This document shows positions 6,204 through 12,908 of a stretch of 15,735 bases of DNA, in pieces. Below the pieces are notes generated by a model. It did no database searches. It was not told the origin of the DNA and saw only the letters and a list, made by a program, of their open reading frames with translations. Source of the stretch: Myxococcota bacterium (GTDB lineage: Bacteria > Myxococcota_A > Polyangia > HGW-17 > JAJRWW01); assembly GCA_024276595.1 (NCBI GenBank), contig JAJRWW010000065.1, positions 1 to 15,735 of the forward strand. The letters run 5' to 3'. Both the position numbers and the translations under genes were made by a program. The first letter of the stretch is position 1. Each line of letters opens with the position of its first letter.

Positions 6204-7163
6204 TCAGGTGGCAAAGAGCTCGAGCTGGGCCGGCGTCCCGAACCGCTGGACCTTCCTGCCCCGCTCGGCGAGGGCTCCCTCCAGCTCGGCCGGGGTATCG
6301 GGCAGCAGGTACAGCCGGGTAGGGGCAGCGGCCTTGACGTACCTAGACACCCGAGGAAAGTCTGCATGGTCGCTGAAGGGGAAGGCCGCATGGCAGCCGT
6401 GGGCCTCGGCCGCGTGGGCCTCCAGGGCCACAGGTGACAGCAAGGCCATCCGTCGGTCTTCGGGCTCTGGCAACGCGGTTGAATCTCTGAGATCCACGGG
6501 CCACAGCAACACATCCCAGCCATCTGTGCCGCCTTCGAAGCGCCGCGCCTGTCCTGCCTCCACGCCGAGATCCCGCAGCGGTGCCAGGTAGCGATGCTGG
6601 CTCCGATGGAGGCGCACCCGGAACCCCTCCACCTCCAGCATCGTCGACAGCGGCTGTGCCATGCCCAGGCGCTCACACAAAAGCACCACAGCCACGCCGT
6701 CCTGGAGCGCGCGCCAGCAGAACTCCGCCAGGTCTGCAAACACCTGCTGAGGGGGGGGAAGCTCACGTCCAGGCCGGGCAAAGGGCGCGTCCAGCACCAG
6801 CGTGTCGCAACGCTCCGGCTGGGCGCCCACCAACCCGAAGAACCTGCCGTAGGCACCGAGCTGCCCGGCGTAGACCAGCAGGCGCCCCTCATGACCAACC
6901 CGCAAGGCGGCAGCGCCCGGCACATGGCCCGTGGGCAAGAGCCTCAGCTCCAGCGCACCCAGGGAGAAGTCCCTGCCCAGGGGGGTCGCCAGAGCGTGCC
7001 TGGCTCTCGCCCCCAGCAGGCGCGCCGTCACCACCGATGTGACCATTCGCTCGGACCGGGGGGGCACGGGTACGTGGGCGTGGCTCACAAAGGTCAGCCC
7101 CTCCTCGGAGAAGCCGTCGAACTGCAGCAGCTCCCCTGCCAGACGCACAGCCCCCCGAAACAT
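6204..7163 (-). CDS. Degenerate metallo-beta-lactamase/beta-CASP exonuclease-like protein
   Basis: The protein resembles the COG1236-type metallo-beta-lactamase-fold nucleases (mRNA 3'-end-processing and ligase-associated exonuclease group). Landmarks from the ATG at 7163 (319 residues) are FVSHAH at 25-30, LPTGHVPGAAALRV at 76-89, the D/E-position strand DTLVLDAPF at 120-128, and FPFSDHADF at 261-269. Key metal ligands are missing: the HxHxDH motif stops at HAH and is followed by VPVPP, the usual GD is AGQ (99-101), and the terminal VHG is replaced by LLPD (286-289). It is therefore probably not a canonical two-metal nuclease, although H80 and H266 remain. An alternative GTG start at 7226 overlaps the LP1 stop codon (GTGA) and would add 21 Gly/Arg/Ala-rich residues; neither start has a clear Shine-Dalgarno. 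I keep ATG because it begins where the fold begins. It is probably cotranscribed with LP1. Confidence 0.82.
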   Translation of the reverse strand: MFRGAVRLAGELLQFDGFSEEGLTFVSHAHVPVPPRSERMVTSVVTARLLGARARHALATPLGRDFSLGALELRLLPTGHVPGAAALRVGHEGRLLVYAGQLGAYGRFFGLVGAQPERCDTLVLDAPFARPGRELPPPQQVFADLAEFCWRALQDGVAVVLLCERLGMAQPLSTMLEVEGFRVRLHRSQHRYLAPLRDLGVEAGQARRFEGGTDGWDVLLWPVDLRDSTALPEPEDRRMALLSPVALEAHAAEAHGCHAAFPFSDHADFPRVSRYVKAAAPTRLYLLPDTPAELEGALAERGRKVQRFGTPAQLELFAT

Positions 7164-7222
7164 CGAGGTGACTGTCGGCGCTCCAGCCCTGCCGGCCCTG
7201 GCGCCACTGGAGCCGCGAGGAG

Positions 7223-9562
7223 TCACGGGTCCACGACGAGCTGGCCGGTGAAGTGGCCGGACATCACACCACCGCCACCATCTGGGAGCGCCTTGAGCAG
7301 GAGCGCATAGGAGCCCGGCGGCAGGTTGTTTTGCATCCACGGGCTCTCGGTGTAGTAGCAGAATATCTGGTAGGCGTTGCCAGGGCCAGGATCGTCGCAG
7401 GCGCGGCAGCGATCAGCGTACATGAGCAGGCCGGAGTGGTCCACGGTCACGTCCTGCGTGAACTCGAACGAGATGTCCGCCTGGGTGACCAGGGTGAAGT
7501 AGACTACCACGTCGGGCAGAGTGGACCCCACCGAGCCGTGACAGGTCTCCATGTCGTAGTCGGCCCTGACGGTGGGCAGGGAGGTGTCCACGTCGAAGGG
7601 ATAGCTGCCGCCGCTCACGACTACGCCCAGGTCGAGCACGTCGTCGTCGTACACGCCGTCGCACACCCGGTCGGCCGGATCGCAGCTCTGGCCAAAGCAA
7701 GCACAGGCGTAGGAGCAGGCACAGGCGTCGTCGGGGTCGGTGTCGCTACAGCCAGGGCTCCCGTCGCCGTCCAGGTCCGACACCTGGTCCGAGCAGTCCT
7801 CGGCCACGCACACGTGGTTCGCAAGGCAGTCACTGTCGAAGCAGTTGACGTCCCCATCCAGGTCGTTGTCGAAGCCCTCGTCCATGCAGACCTCCTGTGG
7901 CGTGTCCATGGTGATTACCTGCAGGTCCATGCGCCCGGCCTTGCCTCCGATGGCCTTCACAACCAGAAAGTACTCCCCAGGCGGATATCGCCCCCCGTCG
8001 CTGGGATCCCCGGGAAAGGTGACGACCCCATCCAGCAGACCCCCAGGATCGATACACTCGTGCTCTGCCAGGGAGCAGCCCTCCCCGGCGAAGAAGAGGG
8101 CCAGGACGTGGTCTCCGGCGTCAACCATGTCCTGCTTGAAGCCCACCTGTACCATCGCGGGTTCATCCAGCGTGAACCTGAGTAGCCGCTCGGGGCCCGT
8201 TCCCCCCTGGCAGTCGGTCACCGAGTAGTCGACGCTCCCGCCCCGGGTGTCCAGCTCCACGAGCGCTGGATCGTCCCCGGGCATCGGGTGCATGGGGGTG
8301 GTGGTTGGCCCGAGCGCACCCAGGTCGTAGTACGGCACCGGCGGATAGGAGCAGCCGGACATGTCGCACAGGCCCGCGGCTTCGTAGCACTGCAGATCCC
8401 AGCAGTCTAGCTGGCCATCCAGGTCGTCGTCGAGCAGGTTGTCGCAAAGCTCCACCACGTTGGTGGGATCCGGGTCCACCAGCGAGAGCACCAGGTCCAC
8501 CGCCCCCCCTGTTCCCGCCATGTCCTCGGAGACTATGAGGTAGTACTGGGACGCGGGCAGCGCCCCGTACTCCAGCACTCCGTCCGTGTTGATGGCCGGA
8601 ACCACGCAGGAGTGCATGGCGGCTGCGCACCCCGCCTCGGCTCCACCCTTGAAGTAGAGCCCATAGCGGTGCGCCCCCGTCTGGCGGTACACCACGCGCA
8701 GACGCCCGGCCTCCTCCAGGCGGATCTCCAGCACGTGCTCCTTGCCGTTGGTGACGTCGCACTGGCCGTAGCTGTCATCCGTCTCCGTGGAGATGTCCAT
8801 CTGCACGGTGGCCACCTGGGAGCCCGGCACCAGCGACAGGGTGACGGAGCTGTCGATGAGCGCCGGACCGCAGGCCGTGTCGACACAGCTCGATGACTCG
8901 ATGCAGCTCCGGTCCGCGCAGTCCACCTTGAAGTCGCCGTCATCGTCCACGCCGTTTGCGCAGTCCTCTGCCTCGCACACCGACTGCCCAAGGCAGTCCT
9001 CATCGTCGCAGTCGGTGTAGCCGTCGCCGTCGTCGTCCACGCCCCCCCAGCACACCTCCACCCCCTCGCAGGCAGGATCCCCCACGCACTGGGCGTCCTG
9101 GCAGTCCACGAAGCCGTCGTTGTTGTCGTCCTGGCCGTTTGCGCAGTCCTCCGGCTGGCAAACCTCCAGGGATTGGCAGTCGGGGTCGTCACAGTCGATT
9201 CGACCGTCCCCGTCGTTGTCCACCCTGTCGTTGCACACACTCTCGGGGAGGCATCGGGGGTGCTGGTCGCATTCGTCGTCGGCGCAGTCCACCATCCCGT
9301 CTCCGTCGTCATCCACGTTGTTGTCACAGCGCTCAAGCAGCACCGCCAGGCACTCCTTGGTACAGTTGGCGCCGTCCCCACCGTTGACCGCGGTGCACCC
9401 CTTCGGGAGGTTCTCCGGATCCGAGCCGCAGTCACACTCCTCCCCCACCCCCAGCAGGCCGTTCCCGCAGCCGGTGTCGACCCCCTTCTCCTTGCAGCCC
9501 ACAAGGACAAGTGCCAGTCCCATGGCCGCCAAGAAAGTAGCGTGCAAGCTGATACGGTCCAT
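7223..9562 (-). CDS. Lipoprotein LP1: Asp/Cys-rich DxDxDG repeats and three PPC-like domains
   Basis: This is a 779-residue exported lipoprotein. The ATG at 9562 has a strong Shine-Dalgarno (AAGGAGAG) and a signal peptide ending in the lipobox LVGC (C23). After a Cys-rich segment (31-72) come five units of about 26 residues at 79, 110, 140, 171 and 201, each C-x3-VDDDGDG-x2-DC-x-D-x2-C-x5-C-like; the Asp ladder suggests Ca2+ binding and the cysteines disulfides. Further units occur at about 373 and 559-604, the last running into a dense cluster, CACSYACACFGQSC (614-627). Between and after these lie three beta-rich domains (about 236-363, 411-552 and 643-778) resembling bacterial pre-peptidase C-terminal (PPC) domains, each ending in a YxLxV-type strand. 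No catalytic domain is visible. It is probably a surface or periplasmic binding or structural protein. Its architecture matches the upstream gene. Confidence 0.9.
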   Translation of the reverse strand: MDRISLHATFLAAMGLALVLVGCKEKGVDTGCGNGLLGVGEECDCGSDPENLPKGCTAVNGGDGANCTKECLAVLLERCDNNVDDDGDGMVDCADDECDQHPRCLPESVCNDRVDNDGDGRIDCDDPDCQSLEVCQPEDCANGQDDNNDGFVDCQDAQCVGDPACEGVEVCWGGVDDDGDGYTDCDDEDCLGQSVCEAEDCANGVDDDGDFKVDCADRSCIESSSCVDTACGPALIDSSVTLSLVPGSQVATVQMDISTETDDSYGQCDVTNGKEHVLEIRLEEAGRLRVVYRQTGAHRYGLYFKGGAEAGCAAAMHSCVVPAINTDGVLEYGALPASQYYLIVSEDMAGTGGAVDLVLSLVDPDPTNVVELCDNLLDDDLDGQLDCWDLQCYEAAGLCDMSGCSYPPVPYYDLGALGPTTTPMHPMPGDDPALVELDTRGGSVDYSVTDCQGGTGPERLLRFTLDEPAMVQVGFKQDMVDAGDHVLALFFAGEGCSLAEHECIDPGGLLDGVVTFPGDPSDGGRYPPGEYFLVVKAIGGKAGRMDLQVITMDTPQEVCMDEGFDNDLDGDVNCFDSDCLANHVCVAEDCSDQVSDLDGDGSPGCSDTDPDDACACSYACACFGQSCDPADRVCDGVYDDDVLDLGVVVSGGSYPFDVDTSLPTVRADYDMETCHGSVGSTLPDVVVYFTLVTQADISFEFTQDVTVDHSGLLMYADRCRACDDPGPGNAYQIFCYYTESPWMQNNLPPGSYALLLKALPDGGGGVMSGHFTGQLVVDP

Positions 9563-9585
9563 AGCGCTCTCCTTGACCACAAGCA

Positions 9586-9616
9586 AGTATACCACCTGGG
9601 CCTCCCCGGGTGAAAA
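9586..9616 (-). promoter_or_regulatory. Candidate sigma-70-type promoter for LP1
   Basis: The minus strand carries TATACT (9586-9591, five of six matches to the -10 consensus) and TTTTCA (9611-9616) with a 19-base spacer. Transcription would start near 9579, giving a leader of about 17 bases that includes the AAGGAGAG ribosome site. The spacer is slightly long. The 173-base gap to the upstream gene supports a separate transcript start here. Confidence 0.42.
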
Positions 9617-9735
9617 CAGGCTCTGCGTCTGTCCCCAAGGATGCGCGGCCCTGCCCTCCATTGCATCTCCGACCGGGTCCGGCCGCGTCCGCGGAGCGCC
9701 CCCGCCAGGCCATGGTCACCGCCCAGGCAGGGCGC

Positions 9736-11991
9736 TCAGGGCTGAAGGCTCACCTCGAGGGTGATCACGCCGGCGCCACCCGGACCGTAGGGCTCCACCA
9801 GCAGATAATAGCGACCGGGGGGAAGCCCGGCCACCACCGTCGATATGGGGAGGCCCGGCGAGCCGCCATCGGCGCAGGCGTGCTCGGCCGCGTCGCACTC
9901 GCTGCCGGGCCCCGCCTGGCACATGAGCGCCACCGCGTGGTCCGACATGGCCACCTGGGTGCCCGAGATGATCAGATCCCCGGCCACGGCCAGCTCCAGG
10001 GAGATCACCACGTCACCCCCACCCCCGCCCCTGGCGCAGCTCGCCGAGAGGTGGTCATCGGCCGTGGATGTGTCCACCGAGACCAGCGCCGGATACCCGG
10101 GCTGCAGGACCCCCAGGTCCCTGTCCACGAGGCAGGCGCCCGGCCCGCAAGCCAGCGTCCCGATGCAGTCCAGGTCGGCGCAGTCAGCCAGGCCGTCCCC
10201 GTCGTTGTCCATGTCGTCGTGGCAGTCCTGCTCCGGCAAGCACACGTTGCTGGCAAAGCAGTCCGAGTCGGCGCAATCAGTGTCCCCGTCCCCGTCGTCG
10301 TCCACGCCATCGTCGCAAAGCTCCACCAGCGGGTCGAACACGGCCAGCTCCACCGTGCCCATGCCCGTGCGGTCCCCGGTCACCGCGTCCACGACGATGA
10401 AGTACCTCGCCGCGGGAAGCCCCAGGTAGGTGGCGTGGGCCGAGCGGCCGCTGCCCCCGGGATCCTCACAGTGGATCTCGGCCGAATCACACCAGCTCCC
10501 CGGGCCGGCCTCTCCGAAGAGGGTCACCACATGGTCACCGGACTGCTCCAACCACATGGAGACGTTCGCTGGCGTGCTGAGCTCAAAGGCGAGGACCACG
10601 TCCGGACCTTCGGCGCCACCGCAGCTCGCCGCGCTGTCGTCCGTCGCCAGGGACGTGTCGAACGCGCCCTGGACCACATCCCCCCGGTCCAAGACCCCCA
10701 GGCTCACATTGACCACACAGTCCGAGCCAACGCAGGATGCCGTGCCGCTGCAGTCCACGTCGGCGCAGTCCACCCTGCCGTCCGCGTCGTCATCCACGCC
10801 GTTTGCACATTCCTCCGGAGGGACGCAGGGTGGCGACGTGGCGCAGTCGGCGTCGTCGCAGTCGATGTCTCCGTCCCCGTCGTCGTCCACACCGTTGGAG
10901 CACTGCTCCAGGATGCACTCGGAGGCCGTGGCGCAGTCGGCGTCGTCGCAGTCGATGTCTCCGTCCCCGTCGTCGTCCACACCGTTGGAGCACTGCTCCA
11001 CGGGCCCGGCCAGGATCGACAGGTTTAGCTGGATCTGCCCTGCTCCTCCCGGCTCGGAGGGGGCCACGACCAACCGATAGGCTCCAGGGGGCAGCCCGGC
11101 GAGCTCATCCTCCCTCTGCTCTGCGGTCACCACCACGCAGAGCAGCTCGTCCAGCTCGCACGTGACACCTGGCTCCTCCTCGCGCACCACGCCGATCACC
11201 AGGTCACCCTCCATGGAGGCGGTACGGATCCTGAGCAAGAACCCCGCCTCCACCTCGAAACGCAGGTGGTAGCTGTCCCCGCCGTCGGGCCCACAGGTCG
11301 GCAGCCACGTGGACTCGCCCTCCGCAGTGTCGGCCCCCAGCACCCTCGTATCCCCGGGGGCCAGCACCCCCAGGTCCACCTCTGGATCGCAGCCACCACA
11401 GGCCGGGTGACCGTTGCACTGGCTGTCGTCGCAGTCCACCAGCCCATCGCCGTCATCGTCCAGGGAGTTGTCGCAGATCTCCTCGCCCAGACAGGCCAGG
11501 AACCCGTCGCAGTCGGGGTCGGCACAGTCCACCAGCCCGTCATCGTCGTCATCAAAGCCGTTGGAGCAGACCTCCACGTTGTCGCAAAGTGGGTTCGAAA
11601 AGCAGTCGGGGTCGGCGCAATCCGCTGAGCCGTCGCCGTCGTCGTCCACCCTGTTGTCGCACAGCTCCCGGCTCTCGAGCAGGCAGTTCTCGTCACAGCC
11701 ATCCCCGGGCTCCAGGTTTCCATCGTCACAAAGCTCCCGCCCCTCCACCTCGCCGTTCCCACACTCGGGCAGCTTCACCACCCGCTCACCACAGCCCACC
11801 CCGGCGGCTCCAACCACCGAAATCATCAGCAAAAGCGCCAGCGAAAGCACGAGCCGCGCCGAGCGCCACGGCGGCCGCGCCGAACGCCACCACGGCCCCA
11901 GCCGGGTGGTCCGTGAAGCGCCCGTGACCGGCACAGCCAGACGCCTACTCGGCCAGGAGCCCGTGCGGATCTCGCGAAAGTCACTTCCCAT
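9736..11991 (-). CDS. Lipoprotein-like LP2: myxo disulfide repeat, DxDxDG Cys repeats, three PPC-like domains
   Basis: From the ATG at 11991 this is 751 residues, with AGGGA about 9 bases upstream. An ATG at 12117 is in frame but would sit upstream of the best candidate promoter. The hydrophobic helix is at 47-66 and ends GAAGVGC; C67 may be lipidated, but the lipobox is imperfect and the n-region is unusually long (46 residues). Residues 77-103 match the myxobacterial disulfide repeat (DUF4215 type: CGNG...LCDDGN...GDGC...C). Asp/Cys units of about 26 residues follow at 111, 142, 173, 334, 364, 395, 559 and 590. They alternate with three PPC-like beta domains (about 204-327, 428-552 and 623-751), each opening with a DLGVL or SLGVL strand. 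The architecture parallels LP1, so the two are likely paralogues acting at the envelope, with Ca2+ and disulfides stabilising a rod. No enzyme motif is visible. Confidence 0.87.
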   Translation of the reverse strand: MGSDFREIRTGSWPSRRLAVPVTGASRTTRLGPWWRSARPPWRSARLVLSLALLLMISVVGAAGVGCGERVVKLPECGNGEVEGRELCDDGNLEPGDGCDENCLLESRELCDNRVDDDGDGSADCADPDCFSNPLCDNVEVCSNGFDDDDDGLVDCADPDCDGFLACLGEEICDNSLDDDGDGLVDCDDSQCNGHPACGGCDPEVDLGVLAPGDTRVLGADTAEGESTWLPTCGPDGGDSYHLRFEVEAGFLLRIRTASMEGDLVIGVVREEEPGVTCELDELLCVVVTAEQREDELAGLPPGAYRLVVAPSEPGGAGQIQLNLSILAGPVEQCSNGVDDDGDGDIDCDDADCATASECILEQCSNGVDDDGDGDIDCDDADCATSPPCVPPEECANGVDDDADGRVDCADVDCSGTASCVGSDCVVNVSLGVLDRGDVVQGAFDTSLATDDSAASCGGAEGPDVVLAFELSTPANVSMWLEQSGDHVVTLFGEAGPGSWCDSAEIHCEDPGGSGRSAHATYLGLPAARYFIVVDAVTGDRTGMGTVELAVFDPLVELCDDGVDDDGDGDTDCADSDCFASNVCLPEQDCHDDMDNDGDGLADCADLDCIGTLACGPGACLVDRDLGVLQPGYPALVSVDTSTADDHLSASCARGGGGGDVVISLELAVAGDLIISGTQVAMSDHAVALMCQAGPGSECDAAEHACADGGSPGLPISTVVAGLPPGRYYLLVEPYGPGGAGVITLEVSLQP
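10837..11000. repeat. 74-bp perfect direct repeat within LP2
   Basis: Positions 10837-10910 and 10927-11000 are identical over 74 bases with a 90-base period. Each copy encodes most of one Asp/Cys unit (residues near 334-358 and 364-388 of LP2). The other units are diverged in DNA sequence, so this pair is a recent in-frame duplication or was homogenised by gene conversion. Confidence 0.95.
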
Positions 11992-12026
11992 GAGCAATGA
12001 TCCCTGGGGCCGCAGCCCTCCCTGCG

Positions 12027-12055
12027 AGTATGCCAGCAACCCCCTCCCCCGTCCA
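12027..12055 (-). promoter_or_regulatory. Candidate promoter for LP2
   Basis: The minus strand has TGGACG (12050-12055) and CATACT (12027-12032) separated by 17 bases, each with four of six consensus matches. The start of transcription would be near 12020, leaving a leader of about 29 bases before the ATG at 11991. This supports 11991 over 12117 as the translation start. The match is modest. Confidence 0.28.
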
Positions 12056-12109
12056 CGTCCACCGTGGCTCGGGGTGCCACAGCGCGCATAGGCCAGGGGC
12101 GAAGCCTCC

Positions 12110-12138
12110 TTGAACATGCGGTGGGCTTCCCGTAGAAT
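12110..12138 (+). promoter_or_regulatory. Candidate promoter of the PASTA gene, giving a near-leaderless mRNA
   Basis: TTGAAC (12110-12115) and TAGAAT (12133-12138) are separated by exactly 17 bases. The -10 matches the consensus at five of six positions and the -35 at four of six. Transcription would start at about 12145, two bases before the ATG at 12147. No Shine-Dalgarno is visible upstream of that ATG, which fits a leaderless message. Confidence 0.5.
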
Positions 12139-12146
12139 CTGCTGCC

Positions 12147-12866
12147 ATGTCGACCAGAAGCACCATTGTCACGTCCATGCTGACGGCGCTCATCACCTCC
12201 ATCTGCACCTTCTTTGCGCTGTACTTGGTGGTTTTTCACAAGAAAAAGCCCAAGGAGGTCATTGTCCCCCAGGTGGTGGGGCTCATGCCATCCCAGGCCA
12301 TGGAGGTGCTGGACGGACGGAAGCTGCGCCTTCAGATCATCGAGCGCCGCGCCGACCCCAAGGTGCCGCGGGGGCAGATCTGCTCCCAGCACCCCCTGCC
12401 CGACTCCAAGGTGCTCCAGCACAGCGCCGTCAACGTCGTGCTCTCCTCTGGCCCGCCAATGGTGACGGTGCCCACGTGCGCGGGAATGAAGCTCCAAGAC
12501 TACACGATCTTGCTGACCAAGCAGAAGCTCAAGCTGGGCAAGCTCGCCTACGCATCCAGCCCCGGAGTAAAGCCGGGCCAGATCGTCTCCTGCGCTCCTG
12601 CGGCTGGCACCGTGGTCAAGCCCGGCGCCACGGTCACCTTGACCGTGGCCAAGGCGGCGGACCCATTGAAGGAGGTCCCAAAGGTGACACGGATGAGCTG
12701 CCGCAAGGCCAAGAAGGAGATCGCCAAGGCCGGCTTCACGGTGGGAAAGGTGAAGTGGCGCTCCAGGGACGCGCCCCCCTACCTGGTGCTCGGCCAGTCC
12801 CCGGCCGCGGGCACCAAGGCCAAGCCTGGCTCGCCCATCGACCTCACCTGCAACCGGGACGACTAG
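12147..12866 (+). CDS. Membrane-anchored PASTA-repeat protein (no kinase domain)
   Basis: This is a 239-residue protein with a short cytoplasmic N-terminus, one membrane helix (about 8-31), a basic stop-transfer segment (HKKKPK) and three PASTA domains (about 38-102, 105-168 and 176-236). The PASTA hallmarks are visible: VIVPQVVGLMPSQAMEVL, then SQHPLPDSKV in the first; APAAGTVVKPGATVTLTV in the second; GQSPAAGTKAKPGSPIDL in the third. PASTA domains outside the cytoplasm bind peptidoglycan fragments or act as spacers in Ser/Thr kinases and penicillin-binding proteins. Here there is no kinase or transpeptidase domain, so it may be a stand-alone cell-wall binding or partner protein. One cysteine falls in each repeat region (C79, C111, C149, C185, C235). 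The ATG at 12147 has no Shine-Dalgarno but sits just after a good promoter. It precedes the enzyme gene by 42 bases in the same frame. Confidence 0.92.
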   Translation: MSTRSTIVTSMLTALITSICTFFALYLVVFHKKKPKEVIVPQVVGLMPSQAMEVLDGRKLRLQIIERRADPKVPRGQICSQHPLPDSKVLQHSAVNVVLSSGPPMVTVPTCAGMKLQDYTILLTKQKLKLGKLAYASSPGVKPGQIVSCAPAAGTVVKPGATVTLTVAKAADPLKEVPKVTRMSCRKAKKEIAKAGFTVGKVKWRSRDAPPYLVLGQSPAAGTKAKPGSPIDLTCNRDD

Positions 12867-12908
12867 ATCCCCCGAGGAAGGCTCGCCTCGAGCGCCAGCG
12901 ACACTCCT

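Noticed and set aside
4359..6437. A 692-codon plus-strand open frame opposite the chemoreceptor and tatB.
   Set aside because: It is an antisense shadow typical of GC-rich DNA: Ser/Arg/Ala-rich with no domain, while the minus strand encodes clear chemoreceptor and Tat proteins.
9610..11028. A 472-codon plus-strand open frame rich in Val, His and Arg opposite LP2.
   Set aside because: Its repeated VxVVVHxV pattern is just the complement of the Asp/Cys repeat DNA; there is no independent evidence for a gene.
10740..11660. Regularly spaced repeats in LP2 that look CRISPR-like at first glance.
   Set aside because: They stay in one coding frame, encode Asp/Cys protein units, and most copies are diverged, unlike a CRISPR array.
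11860..11991. Twin arginine (PSRRLAV) in the N-terminus of LP2 as a Tat signal.
   Set aside because: The arginine pair is about 30 residues from the hydrophobic helix and does not match the SRRxFLK pattern.
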